Source: Halioglobus sp.
Lineage (GTDB): Bacteria > Pseudomonadota > Gammaproteobacteria > Pseudomonadales > Halieaceae
Direction: 5' to 3'
NCBI GenBank assembly: GCA_002699145.1
Contig: PABK01000010.1
Span: forward strand, 1 to 55,651
DNA: 55,651 nucleotides
This document shows, piece by piece, positions 8,338-17,395 of this stretch. Both the position numbers and the translations under genes were made by a program. Below the pieces are notes generated by a model. That model made no database searches. It saw nothing but the letters and a program-made list of their open reading frames with translations, and had not been told where the DNA came from. Positions within the stretch are counted from its first letter, which is position 1. Each line of letters opens with the position of its first letter.

Positions 8338-9093
8338 TCAGCCATTGTAGCCTCGGCTTATCGCCCCGTGTACCTCGGTGTACAGCTCCTTCAGGTCAGG
8401 GCGCATCCCCTCCAGGGCCGACTGGGTAGTAATGAAGTACGGCGCGCGTATGCCGTGGTAGTCGGTATCCCGGCCGACCCGCTCGAACTCGATGCCCGAG
8501 CGCTGCAGCAGGCGCGGCAGGAACGGCTCCATCATGGCGAACACGTTGGTGCGCCGGGAAATATCGGTCAGCGCCGTGGCGGCCAGGAAACAGGTGACGG
8601 CGATCATGGAAAAGGTGCGCCGCTCCTGCTGCGAGCAGTCCAGGCCCTCGACCTCACCGTAGCGGGTGACGCGCTCCCCCTCGCGGCGCCTGAATGCACC
8701 GTCCACGGCCAGGCGCGAAATCTCACACACACTCTCGCGCCGCAGCGACTTGGTGTCGATGAGCGCCTGGTCCAGGCTGTCGCCGCAGTTCTGCTCGAAA
8801 GGTAGCGGGTCGGTATCCCGCTCCCCCGTGGGACTGACCATGCGCACGCAACCGGCGGACAGGCCCGAGGACTTGTGGCAGATCAGCGCATGCAGCGAGC
8901 GCTCGTCGAACTCGTCGGTCTCCATGCCGTCCGGGAAAGACTCGATAGGCTCGTAGCCGAACTCCTCACAGTAGACGCGATAACGAATACCGAAGACCTC
9001 GGCGCGCAGCTCCTGGGTGTCTGCGAAGCGCACGTCAAAGTAGCGCAGGAAATTCTCACTCAGTGGATAGCGCATGCTTCCCACGACCGTCAC
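8338..9093 (-). CDS. PEP-CTERM/exosortase-associated N-acyltransferase (FeeM/GNAT-like)
   Basis: A 251-residue protein of the TIGR03694-type acyltransferase family, related to FeeM N-acyl amino acid synthases and autoinducer synthases. Visible family marks are ELRAEVFGIRYRVYCEEFGYE near the N-terminus, the acidic FDERSLHALI, GCVRMVSP, and CEISRLAVDGAFRRR. Such enzymes join an acyl group from acyl-ACP to an amino acid or amine. It is the first gene of a closely packed leftward set of four. The GTG at 9093 is used; an ATG at 9075 (MRYPLSENF) is the alternative, and neither has a strong ribosome site. The name reflects co-occurrence with exosortase systems; the product here is unknown. Confidence 0.85.
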   Translation of the reverse strand: MTVVGSMRYPLSENFLRYFDVRFADTQELRAEVFGIRYRVYCEEFGYEPIESFPDGMETDEFDERSLHALICHKSSGLSAGCVRMVSPTGERDTDPLPFEQNCGDSLDQALIDTKSLRRESVCEISRLAVDGAFRRREGERVTRYGEVEGLDCSQQERRTFSMIAVTCFLAATALTDISRRTNVFAMMEPFLPRLLQRSGIEFERVGRDTDYHGIRAPYFITTQSALEGMRPDLKELYTEVHGAISRGYNG

Positions 9094-9224
9094 CCCGTTT
9101 ATCTGTCTGGCTCTTTAATGCCGGTTGCTGACAGTGTAGACGGTTGCAATAGCAAAAGCTTGGGAAAAGTCCAGAAGCGTGAGATTTCCGGCGCGTAGTT
9201 ACCGCGCCCTGCCAGCGCGAGCGC

Positions 9225-9728
9225 TCAGCCCGCGCTGGCCAGCTCCTCCAGCAGTGCCGGCAGGAAGCCCTGCATCGCCGCGTGCAACCTGGACATGACC
9301 TGTTCAAAACCGGCGAGGGTGCCGTAATAAGGATCGGGGATCTCGCCGACAGCCTCGTCGGGCGCCCAGGAACCCAGCAGCGAAAGCCCCCCACTCCAGC
9401 CGGCGGGACAGCGCTCCTGCAACCACTGCAGGTTGCGCTGGTCCATGGCCAGGATGAAATCGAAGCGCGAGAAATCCTGGGATACCACCTGGCGCGCGCG
9501 GCTGCGGCGCAGGTCAATGCCCTCGCGCGCGCAGACCTGCAGCGCGCGACCGTCCGCCGGGTGTCCAGGCTGTGTGGCATTGGTGCCCGCCGATTCCACC
9601 AGCACCTGGCGCTGCAACCCGCGCAGTTTCAGCTCTTCCCGCAACAGGCCTTCGGCCATGGGGGAGCGGCAGATATTGGCCGTGCACACCAGCAGCACCG
9701 CGACCGAATGACGGCTGGAAAAAATCAT
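9225..9728 (-). CDS. Low-molecular-weight protein-tyrosine phosphatase (Wzb/Etp-like)
   Basis: A 167-residue enzyme with the phosphatase loop C-T-A-N-I-C-R-S at residues 15-22 (C-X5-R-S) and the general-acid segment DPYYG near residue 135. In exopolysaccharide loci such phosphatases dephosphorylate the tyrosine kinase that controls chain length and export. No matching Wzc kinase is in the window. The ATG at 9728 is preceded by CCGGGG at a good distance; a GTG 18 bases upstream is possible. Confidence 0.87.
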   Translation of the reverse strand: MIFSSRHSVAVLLVCTANICRSPMAEGLLREELKLRGLQRQVLVESAGTNATQPGHPADGRALQVCAREGIDLRRSRARQVVSQDFSRFDFILAMDQRNLQWLQERCPAGWSGGLSLLGSWAPDEAVGEIPDPYYGTLAGFEQVMSRLHAAMQGFLPALLEELASAG

Positions 9729-9794
9729 CTGTTGCCCCGGGAACACACCGCGCCAGTATACCCGCGCAACTCGCGCCTGCCACCGCCTCCCGGC

Positions 9795-10946
9795 TCAGCC
9801 GTGCAGCGCCCCCCGACTGGGCAGGGTCAGCAGCCAGGCCAGCACCAGGAACAACAACGGGTCGGTCAGCGCGGGCGTGCCGTGACCGATATAGCGCTGG
9901 GCCACCTCCAGCAGCGCCAGGCAGGCTGCGAGCAACAGCGCGCCGCGCTGCGGCCGCTCCAGCGCCGGCAGGAGCAGCAGCGCCAAGGCACCGAAGACGA
10001 ACAGCTTGCGACACAGGGCCACCGCGTTGACCAGCATGGAGCCCTGCAGGTAGCCGACAAACGGCAGCCAGCCGAAGTCGCGCGGCGCGGCGCGTGCGCT
10101 CAGCGGCGCCAGGCCGTCGATACAGAAGGCGGCGAACAGCAGCAGCGCCAGCGTGCGCCCGCGCAGGCGACGCCCCACCCGGTACCACAGGGGAATCGCC
10201 GCCACGGCGGCCAGCACAGCCTCAGGGGTGAGGCGGTTTTGCAGGATCAACACCTTCAGCCCCAGCAGCAGGGTCACACCGCCCAGCACGACCGGGAGGC
10301 GCAGCCGCAGCTGCGCACGGCAGGCCAGCAAATGGTAGAACACCAGCCAGGAGGCCGTCGCGACCAGCCAGGCTGGCCAGGACCAGCGCCGCGGGTACAG
10401 CAGCGGCGCCAGCGCTTCGCGCCAGGCGTGCATATCGACCGCGGGCAAGAACGGCAACAGCAGGCTGGCCAGCCAGCAGCCGCACAGCAGCAGCGGCAGG
10501 GGGTGGGCGCCGGCAGTCGCGCCGGGCGCGGCGCCAGACCCCAGCGGCAGCAGACGCGCCAGGCACCAGCCCAGCGCGCCGCCGAGCAGGTTCAGGTAGA
10601 GGTCGGCGATGGACGGGTCGCGCAGGGGCGTGAACAACTGAGCCAACTGGCACAGCAACGCCAGCGCCACGCCCGCCACCGCCAGCCGCAGCGCCCCGGC
10701 CCAGCGCAGCGCCAGCAGGCAGGCGAGGTAGCCATAGGGGATGAACAGCGCGACGTTGCCGAGAATGTCGCTGATGCTGTTGACGTCGCGCCAGGAGGCG
10801 AGGAAGCCCGCAAACCCCCGGGCCGGCCAGTCGACCCGAAAATGGAAGGGAAACAGCGAGCCGTAGAGAATACCCAGGCACACCAGGTAATAGGCGGCGA
10901 GAATGGCGGACAGTCGCGGCGGCAGGGGCGGGGTCGCTGTGGTCAT
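9795..10946 (-). CDS. VanZ-like multi-spanning membrane protein
   Basis: A 383-residue protein with about nine hydrophobic helices. The first part matches the VanZ pattern: LYGSLFPFHFRVDW, then DILGNVALFIPYGYLACL, QLAQLFTPLRDPSIADLYLNLLGGALG. VanZ-like proteins are common in polysaccharide and exosortase loci, where their role is undefined. The gene ends 67 bases before the phosphatase and probably shares its transcript. A divergent 626-base region separates it from the sugar transferase. No clear ribosome site was found. Confidence 0.75.
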   Translation of the reverse strand: MTTATPPLPPRLSAILAAYYLVCLGILYGSLFPFHFRVDWPARGFAGFLASWRDVNSISDILGNVALFIPYGYLACLLALRWAGALRLAVAGVALALLCQLAQLFTPLRDPSIADLYLNLLGGALGWCLARLLPLGSGAAPGATAGAHPLPLLLCGCWLASLLLPFLPAVDMHAWREALAPLLYPRRWSWPAWLVATASWLVFYHLLACRAQLRLRLPVVLGGVTLLLGLKVLILQNRLTPEAVLAAVAAIPLWYRVGRRLRGRTLALLLFAAFCIDGLAPLSARAAPRDFGWLPFVGYLQGSMLVNAVALCRKLFVFGALALLLLPALERPQRGALLLAACLALLEVAQRYIGHGTPALTDPLLFLVLAWLLTLPSRGALHG

Positions 10947-11572
10947 GGTGTCGGGTTACTCGCGCCCGGTGCGAACCGCCCTACCATAGACGCTTTCGCG
11001 CACAAAACCCACCGCCGGCAACGCTGGCAATTGTTCGCAGGATTGCGCCATTGACGCTGTGTCCGCGTCTCCTATACTACGCTCTCCCCGGCGCCGGCAG
11101 GAACCGCCCCGGGGTGGCCGGGAGGGGCCGCGGGAGCGGCTGCTGCGCAGTGCGGACAGGCCGTCGCCAACAGCAGACAACAAGAACAATAATGGTCGTG
11201 GACAGGATATCGCAGGCGCTCTGTACCTGTATGATTCTTATGCAAAAACCAGGCAAGAACGCGACGTGGCCGCGGCGCCCTGGACGGCCGTGGACGGCGC
11301 CCCTGTCACCGCCGTGTCACCGCGCTGTGCGATCCTCGGAACCGCTTCACATTTTGGGCACTAATCCGGGCAGGATCTGCCGGGCCGTGCTACTTTGAGA
11401 GGTGCGCGTCAAGGTATGTGGATAAGCTCGGCAAAGCCTGTGCATAACTCTGTCCGGCGGCCATCCGAGGCTGCCGGCGCATCAGGACAAGGGAACCATC
11501 CGGGATGACAACGCAACTCGCCGAGCGGTGCGGCGCACGCACTGCTCTCAACCGGCAACTTGGGGACAAATA
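10947..11572. other. Long leader/intergenic region between VanZ and sugar transferase
   Basis: I see no convincing gene in these 626 bases; open frames here lack family resemblance and a ribosome site. The region is divergent, so it should hold promoters for both neighbours. It carries G/C-rich inverted stretches (for example CCGGGCAG...CTGCCGGG near 11,366) and two DnaA-box sequences annotated separately. Confidence 0.6.
11417..11447 (-). promoter_or_regulatory. Pair of DnaA boxes upstream of the sugar transferase
   Basis: TGTGGATAA at 11417-11425 and TGTGCATAA at 11439-11447 both match the reverse complement of TTATNCACA. They face the same way and start 22 bp apart, about two helical turns. 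A one-mismatch version (TTATGCAAA, opposite orientation) lies at 11238-11246. The pair is 126-156 bases before the ATG of the sugar transferase. Binding by DnaA is inferred from the sequence only. Confidence 0.45.
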
Positions 11573-12985
11573 ATGGCCACGGTCAGGGTGTTCAATCACC
11601 ACGTTCACACCTCCTTCTACTGGCTGGCGCTGATCGACGCCGCCCTCTTCGCCATATGCTTCTACGCCGGCACCTACCTGTTTTGCACACTGCAACTTGA
11701 AGCGGGCAGCTTCCACCAGTTCGCCACGCAGGTACCCGGCCGCGCCATCATGTACGGCCTGGTGGCGATAGTGTGCCTGTCGGCGATGGGCCTGTACGAA
11801 CCGCGCATGCGCGAGGGCCGCGCCGGCATCCTCATCCGCGCCCTCGGCGGCTTCGGCAGCGCGTCGCTGCTCATGGGCACCGTCTTCTACCTGCTGCCGG
11901 ACTTCATCACCTGGCGCGGCTCACTGTTCTACGCGGTACTGCTGTCCTTCACCGCCAGCCTGATCAGCCGCACCGCATTCACCAACCTGGCCGACCTGGA
12001 CCAGTTCAAGAGCCGTGTGCTGATCTACGGCTCCGGTTTTGCCGCCTCGACCATCACCAGTTCGATGCGCCGCAAGACCGATCGCCAGGGCTTCAATATC
12101 GTCGGCTTCGTGCGTGTGGACGGGGAGGAACCGCGGGTGACCGGCGAGCGCATCATCAACCTGCGCCAGCCGCTGGCGGAATACGCCCAGCAGACGGAAA
12201 TCGACCAGATCGTGGTCGCCCTCGACAACCAGCGGGAGCAGACGCCCAAGGACGAGTTGTTCAAGTGCCGGCTGCAGGGTGTGAAAGTGCTCAACCTGGT
12301 GAATTTTTTCGAGCGCGAGGCGGGCAAGATCCTGGTCGACTTCGCCAGTCCCGCCTGGATGACGCTCACCGAGGATATGCGCTCGGGCTCAGCCACCAGC
12401 CTGACCAAGCGCGCCTTCGATATCCTCGCCAGTTTTATCCTGCTGATGGGCACCTGGCCCGTGATGCTCGTTACCGCCGTGGCCATCTGGTTTGAGGACG
12501 GCTTCGGCGCGCCGATCTTTTTCAGCCAGGAACGCGTCGGGCTCAACGGCAAGGCGTTCCGCGTACTCAAATTCCGCAGCATGACTGTCGACGCCGAGGG
12601 CGACGGCAAGGCGCGCTGGGCGACCAAGAATGACAGCAGGGTCACCCGGGTAGGCAGTTTCATCCGCCGCACCCGTATCGATGAACTGCCGCAGATCTTC
12701 AACGTTCTGGCGGGCGACATGGCATTTATCGGCCCGCGGCCGGAACGCCCGGAATTCGTCCAGCAACTGGCCGAACAAATCCCGTTCTACGACTCCCGCC
12801 ACGCGGTCAAGCCCGGCATCACCGGCTGGGCGCAACTGTGCTACCCCTACGGCGCCTCCACGGACGATGCGCGGCAGAAACTGCAGTTCGACCTGTACTA
12901 CGTGAAGAACCACAGCCTGTTCCTGGACTTCATGATCACCCTCAGCACCGTCGAAGTGGTCCTGTTCGGCAAGGGTGCCCGCTAA
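11573..12985 (+). CDS. PEP-CTERM-associated undecaprenyl-phosphate sugar transferase (EpsB-like)
   Basis: A 470-residue polyprenol-phosphate sugar-1-phosphate transferase (PHPT) that starts exopolysaccharide repeat units at the inner membrane. Four N-terminal helices are followed by a CoA-binding-like domain (RVLIYGSGFAASTI... near 150), a further helix near 300, and the catalytic C-terminus with KRAFDILAS, FFSQERVGLNGKAFRVLKFRSM, RRTRIDELPQIFNVLAGDM and the GPRPERPEF loop. The layout fits TIGR03013/TIGR03025 enzymes found with exosortases. The ATG at 11573 has GGGGA 7-8 bases upstream; an earlier in-frame start at 11528 is less likely. It is the first rightward gene after the leftward polysaccharide genes. 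Confidence 0.9.
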   Translation: MATVRVFNHHVHTSFYWLALIDAALFAICFYAGTYLFCTLQLEAGSFHQFATQVPGRAIMYGLVAIVCLSAMGLYEPRMREGRAGILIRALGGFGSASLLMGTVFYLLPDFITWRGSLFYAVLLSFTASLISRTAFTNLADLDQFKSRVLIYGSGFAASTITSSMRRKTDRQGFNIVGFVRVDGEEPRVTGERIINLRQPLAEYAQQTEIDQIVVALDNQREQTPKDELFKCRLQGVKVLNLVNFFEREAGKILVDFASPAWMTLTEDMRSGSATSLTKRAFDILASFILLMGTWPVMLVTAVAIWFEDGFGAPIFFSQERVGLNGKAFRVLKFRSMTVDAEGDGKARWATKNDSRVTRVGSFIRRTRIDELPQIFNVLAGDMAFIGPRPERPEFVQQLAEQIPFYDSRHAVKPGITGWAQLCYPYGASTDDARQKLQFDLYYVKNHSLFLDFMITLSTVEVVLFGKGAR

Positions 12986-13146
12986 CCCAAATTCGTCAGG
13001 TTTTTATACACCGCACTGTTGTTGCCCCCCCGCCCTGGCGCTAACATACTGAAAGCGGCTGTATAAAAAACCAGGCGGCATGTCGGCGCGGAATTTGCAT
13101 ATCCCGTAATATCTCCGCGAACGCCACACACGGGACTGTAGCAATA

Positions 13147-13413
13147 ATGGATGTGGTACTGATCACCCTGGGAGTTCTGGGCATTGGTGCGATCATCGTC
13201 TCCGCCTACGTTTTCATGGTGGCCGCACGCAACTACGTGTCCGACGAAACGGCTCCCCGCGGTCCCGACGGACACCCGCTGCGCCAAAGGGTCGAGCGCG
13301 GCGGCGATCGCCGCAGCGGTGAAGCGGTGAGCTTTCCCCTCATGGTCAACGGCATACTGATCGAGAAAGATCGTCGCGTACTCCCCGACCGCCGCCAGGG
13401 CTCCCCGGCCTGA
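13147..13413 (+). CDS. Small single-pass membrane protein of unknown function
   Basis: An 88-residue protein with one N-terminal membrane helix (VVLITLGVLGIGAIIVSAYVFMVA, about 3-26). A charged cytoplasmic tail holds two arginine motifs, ERGGDRRSG and EKDRRVLPDRRQG. I do not recognise a named family. It lies 161 bases after the sugar transferase and 182 bases before the GGDEF-EAL gene, on the same strand. The ribosome site is weak. It could link polymer synthesis and c-di-GMP signalling, but that is only a position-based guess. Confidence 0.6.
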   Translation: MDVVLITLGVLGIGAIIVSAYVFMVAARNYVSDETAPRGPDGHPLRQRVERGGDRRSGEAVSFPLMVNGILIEKDRRVLPDRRQGSPA

Positions 13414-13595
13414 CCACCCGCCGGGCACCGGCACGCAGCGGCATTTTGCACAATTGCGCCGTTTCGAACACTCATGCTACTTTGCCGCAAGGGACGGGTT
13501 CCAGGCCCGCAATCGGCCCGCCAGAGGCCGCCGCGGGAACGGGGTAACAAAGCAATGGCGACACCGTGTGCTGACAGGCAAACCGCGCAGGGGGT

Positions 13596-15938
13596 GTGCA
13601 GCCCTTGACCGTCGCGGGGAAAATCAACGCTGTCACCATTACCCTGGCGACGCTGGCGGGCGTATTGCTGGCGGGGCTGCGTATCCATGACGCCTACACG
13701 TTCGCACGCGAACGCCTCGTCGAGCGCAGCTATCACCGGGTGCAGGCACAACCGGGGCTGCAGGTGGCCATCTACCTCGATGACACCGCGCAAATGCGCG
13801 ACAGCCTGCGCGAGGTACTGCAGGAATCGCCGGCGTTGCGCTTTGCACAGGTGCTGGACCCGGCCGGCGACCTGGTGGCAGAGCTGCGCCAGGCCGGCGC
13901 CCCACCCTACCCACAGGCCCACTTCCCCACCCTGCGCGGCGACGCCGGCGTACTCGAGAGCGGCCTGACCGCGCGCGCCAGCCAGATTTTGCCACCGGGA
14001 CAACGCCTGCTGGCAACCCTCGGTGGCGGCGAGCTCATCTGGGACCTCACCATTCCCGTCTTCTCCGTGGTCAACCCGGTTCGCGACGACCTCGGCCGGC
14101 TGGATTTCGGCGCCGCACTGGCCAGCGCCGGCGATAGCGGCAGCCGCTACGTCATCGGCTACGTGCACGTGGGCATCAGTCGCACGATGCTGCGCCGCGA
14201 AATCCTGCCCGAGGCCAGGCTGGCGCTGGGAGCGGCGCTGGCCTTCGTGCTGTTCTGCGCCCTGGCCAGCCTGGTGGCGACGCGCCGCATTACCGCACCC
14301 TTCGCCACCATCGTGACCATGGCGGACGACATCGCCGCGGGCCGAGCGGTGCAGACGCGGGGACTGGAGAACAACGCCGAGTTCCGCGAACTGGTCGCCC
14401 TGATCAACGGCATGGTCGGGCAACTGCGCAGCCGGCATACGCAGATGGAGGTCGATCACCAGTTGCTGAGCATGAAAGTCGAGGAGCGCACCTCGCAGCT
14501 GTCGCGGCGCAATGAGGAACTCAACGCCGCGGTGAAGGAGGTCACCGAGACCAAGGACCGCCTGCGCAAAATGGCCTACTACGACAGTCTCACCGCCCTG
14601 CCCAACCGGCGCCTGTTCACCGAGCAGCTGGACCTGCTGTTGCGCCTGGCTCATCGCAACAAGGAAATGATCGCCCTGCTGTTTCTCGACCTGGACAACT
14701 TCAAGCGCATCAACGACTCGCTGGGGCACAGCGCGGGCGACCTGCTGTTGCGGGAAGTGGCCAAGCGCCTGGCGCGCTGCGTACGCGACAGCGACCTGGT
14801 CGGTCATAACGTCGAACCCAACTCCGCCATCGACGTGTCGCGCCTGGGCGGCGACGAATTCACCGTGGTGCTCAACCAGCTTGCCGAACCCGAATCCCCG
14901 GGTGTGGTAGCGCGGCGCATCCTGGACGCCCTGGCGCAGCCGATGACCATCGAAGGCCACGAAATGGTGGTGACGCCCAGCATCGGCATCGCCGTGGCGC
15001 CGCAGGACGCCGACACCGTGGAGGGCCTGCTCAAGGCGGCGGACACGGCCATGTACCACGCAAAAAAGGTGGGCAAGAACAACTTCACGTTCTACTCGAC
15101 GGAAATGGACGATGCCGGGGTGGAGCGCCTGACCCTGGAAAACGACCTGCGCAAGGCCATAGACAACGGCGAACTGGTGCTGCACTACCAGCCGCAGCTC
15201 GACACCATGAGCGGCAAGGTGGTGGGCGCCGAAGCCCTGATGCGCTGGGAGCACCCGGAGCGCGGACTGGTGCCGCCGTTCAGGTTCATACCGCTGGCCG
15301 AGGAAATGGGGCTGATCGGGGCCATTGGCGAGTGGGGCCTGGAAGAGGCCTGCCGCCAGCTGGTGGAACTGCAGGCCGAGGGGCTGGACCTGCCCAAGGT
15401 ATCGGTCAACGTCTCTGCACTGCAGTTCAACCGCTCCTTCATCGAGCGCGTCACCACCGTGCTGGGCACGACGGGCCTGCGTCCCTCGCGCCTGGAACTG
15501 GAGCTCACCGAGGGCATCATGATGGACGGCGCCGAGTCCACCGTCGAGGCGCTGAACGGGTTCAAAAAGCTGGGCGTCAAGCTGTCCATCGACGATTTCG
15601 GCACCGGGTACTCGTCACTGAGCTACCTGTCGCGCTTCCCGCTGGACGAGCTGAAAATCGACCGCAGCTTCGTGGTGGCGATGGACAAGAGCTCCAACGA
15701 CGCCACCCTGGTCAGGGCCATCATCGCCATGGCGCGCAGCATGGACCTGGACCTCGTCGCCGAGGGGGTGGAGGACCGTGAGCAGTACCGCTTCCTGCGC
15801 CAGCACGGGGCCAGCGTCATCCAGGGCTACCTGTTCAGCAAGCCGCTGCCCATGGAGGAATTGAAACCGCTGCTGGCGCCCGACTACTTTCTCCCACAGC
15901 TGCGCGAGCTGGACGGCCAGGGCGAAGGCGCCGACTGA
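13596..15938 (+). CDS. Membrane GGDEF-EAL protein with periplasmic sensor and HAMP
   Basis: A 780-residue c-di-GMP enzyme. A membrane helix (about 8-28) is followed by a periplasmic sensor of about 170 residues, a second helix (about 208-228), HAMP (about 230-285), a coiled-coil linker, GGDEF (325-490) and EAL (510-765). The cyclase signature is intact: RLGGDEF with GGDEF at 418-422. The phosphodiesterase signature is also intact: EAL at 546-548, DDFGTG at 666-671, and EGVED. Both activities are therefore possible; in many such proteins the phosphodiesterase dominates. The start used is GTG at 13596; TTG at 13605 with AGGGGG upstream is an alternative. Its place beside polysaccharide genes suggests control of the matrix. 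Confidence 0.92.
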   Translation: MQPLTVAGKINAVTITLATLAGVLLAGLRIHDAYTFARERLVERSYHRVQAQPGLQVAIYLDDTAQMRDSLREVLQESPALRFAQVLDPAGDLVAELRQAGAPPYPQAHFPTLRGDAGVLESGLTARASQILPPGQRLLATLGGGELIWDLTIPVFSVVNPVRDDLGRLDFGAALASAGDSGSRYVIGYVHVGISRTMLRREILPEARLALGAALAFVLFCALASLVATRRITAPFATIVTMADDIAAGRAVQTRGLENNAEFRELVALINGMVGQLRSRHTQMEVDHQLLSMKVEERTSQLSRRNEELNAAVKEVTETKDRLRKMAYYDSLTALPNRRLFTEQLDLLLRLAHRNKEMIALLFLDLDNFKRINDSLGHSAGDLLLREVAKRLARCVRDSDLVGHNVEPNSAIDVSRLGGDEFTVVLNQLAEPESPGVVARRILDALAQPMTIEGHEMVVTPSIGIAVAPQDADTVEGLLKAADTAMYHAKKVGKNNFTFYSTEMDDAGVERLTLENDLRKAIDNGELVLHYQPQLDTMSGKVVGAEALMRWEHPERGLVPPFRFIPLAEEMGLIGAIGEWGLEEACRQLVELQAEGLDLPKVSVNVSALQFNRSFIERVTTVLGTTGLRPSRLELELTEGIMMDGAESTVEALNGFKKLGVKLSIDDFGTGYSSLSYLSRFPLDELKIDRSFVVAMDKSSNDATLVRAIIAMARSMDLDLVAEGVEDREQYRFLRQHGASVIQGYLFSKPLPMEELKPLLAPDYFLPQLRELDGQGEGAD

Positions 15939-16193
15939 CTAGCCGGCCGCCTCCTTTTTCACGGCCTGGATACGCGCCAGTTCCTTGCGGTAGACCTCGG
16001 TGACCTTGTCCACGCCGGACTCGGTCAGGCCGCCGTCGTTGCCGCCCACCACGTAGCTGGTGTAAAGAGCCGAGGCCGTCATCAGGCTGGCGGAGACGAT
16101 ATTGACATCGATGCCCTCGTCCTTCATCTCGTTGGCCAGGGCGATAAAACGATTGACGCTCTGGCGGTGGGTATCCTTGTCGTTGCTGGCCAT
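15939..16193 (-). CDS. Small DUF3144-like protein
   Basis: An 84-residue soluble, mostly helical protein. The segment VNRFIALANEMKDEGIDVNIVSASLMTASALYTSYVV resembles DUF3144 proteins (FI-x-LAN... followed by a helical A-rich segment). No function is known for the family. It ends directly against the stop codon of the GGDEF-EAL gene in convergent orientation, with no space for a terminator. Confidence 0.65.
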   Translation of the reverse strand: MASNDKDTHRQSVNRFIALANEMKDEGIDVNIVSASLMTASALYTSYVVGGNDGGLTESGVDKVTEVYRKELARIQAVKKEAAG

Positions 16194-16270
16194 GTGATTA
16201 TCCCGTGGTGTCGCGAGCGGCGCAGTTTACCACCAAACGCACCGATGACGGAGCGCACCGGCGCATTGGC

Positions 16271-17395
16271 TTACGAGGCGCCGCGGTCATCCACGGACAC
16301 CCACTGGTCGGAGCCGTCGAGCATGTAGCCCACCCAGTCCATCAGGTTGACCCCGCCGCTGACCTTGTCCGGCTCGAGTTGCAGAAAAGTGTGGCTGTCG
16401 CCATCGGGAAGGAAGGTCTGGGTGCGGCCGGGGTGCGCCTCACGCTGCTGGCGCATCTCCCCGAACAGCGCCTGCTCGAAGGCGGGACCGCCGATGCGCA
16501 GGAAGGTGTCGGCGAAAACCGAGTCCTGCGTGTAACTGAGCATGGCGCGGTGTACCGTGGTGTCCTGGTCCATCTGCCAGACCAGGTATTCCGTCAGGTG
16601 ACCGTCCTCGCCGATACAGTCATTCGCACAGCTATGCGGCAGGAAGGCGCCGATGTTCCACTCCGCGACCAGTTGTTGCAGAAAGTCCGGCTCGCCCGGC
16701 CGCGACACACCCACCCCGGAGTCGTTGATGACGTCGATCTGAACGTCCGGGTAGAGGTAGCGCACCAGCGGCAGGGCGAAGATCGTACCCAGTCCGCCGC
16801 CGCTGTTGCCGGCCAGGAGGATGCGCCGCGGCGCCGGAAAGGTGCGCGCGGCCACATCCAGAGCGGCGGACAGGTTGTGCAGGCCGCGGTGAAAACGGTC
16901 GTCGCTGCCGTTGTTATCGGTATCCACATCCTGGTCGCCGGCGTGCAGCGAACCGTCACAGTACGGTACGTAGACCTGGTTCCAGTCGCGCACGGGGTTG
17001 TTGGGTTTGTCCGGGTTGTTGATGCCGGCGGGCGGAATGATCGGGGTCGCTTCGCTGACCGCGACACACAGGTCGGACCAGCAGGCGCCGCCGCCTTCGA
17101 GGAAGATCAGCAGGTCCTCGGCGCCCTTGTCCCGTGTGGCCATCGCGTAGGGGGCCCCTTCCAGGCACAGGGGTCCGTCACCGGTGCCGAAGGTGTGCAC
17201 CACGGTATCGCCGGCCGGCTCGGACAGCATCGGCGTATAGGCGCCCACGTAGCGGGTGATGCCCTGGTCGTAGAGCTCGGCGAACGGGCGCGTCCACGCG
17301 CTGCTGTTGTCATTGCCATCGGCGCAGGCTGCCACCAGCAGTATCGCGGCGGCGCAGGCTGCTGTGCGCAGCACGTGAAAGTCCCGGTCCATCAT
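16271..17395 (-). CDS. Pectinacetylesterase-family lipoprotein (alpha/beta hydrolase)
   Basis: A 374-residue protein with a lipoprotein leader ending LLVAAC near residue 24. The hydrolase core shows the family marks of pectinacetylesterase/Notum (PF03283): FLEGGGACWSD for the oxyanion side, LLAGNSGGGLGT as the nucleophile elbow (Ser), VYVPYCDGSLHAG, and VINDSGVG. DGDSHTF near the C-terminus supplies a likely catalytic His. It probably removes acetyl or acyl esters from polysaccharide outside the cell. The start has GAGGTGA upstream, within an A-rich run. It precedes the broken sulfatase gene on the complementary side of a 93-base gap, and both suit breakdown of marine polysaccharide. Confidence 0.8.
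   Translation of the reverse strand: MMDRDFHVLRTAACAAAILLVAACADGNDNSSAWTRPFAELYDQGITRYVGAYTPMLSEPAGDTVVHTFGTGDGPLCLEGAPYAMATRDKGAEDLLIFLEGGGACWSDLCVAVSEATPIIPPAGINNPDKPNNPVRDWNQVYVPYCDGSLHAGDQDVDTDNNGSDDRFHRGLHNLSAALDVAARTFPAPRRILLAGNSGGGLGTIFALPLVRYLYPDVQIDVINDSGVGVSRPGEPDFLQQLVAEWNIGAFLPHSCANDCIGEDGHLTEYLVWQMDQDTTVHRAMLSYTQDSVFADTFLRIGGPAFEQALFGEMRQQREAHPGRTQTFLPDGDSHTFLQLEPDKVSGGVNLMDWVGYMLDGSDQWVSVDDRGAS

Noticed and set aside
6308-8350. 680-codon plus-strand frame opposite the ThiF/nitroreductase gene
   Set aside because: Composition typical of antisense frames in GC-rich DNA; no motif and no ribosome site.
11059-11398. Open frames of about 100-115 codons in the sugar-transferase leader
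   Set aside because: Two overlapping frames with low-complexity Arg/Pro sequence, no family match and no ribosome site.
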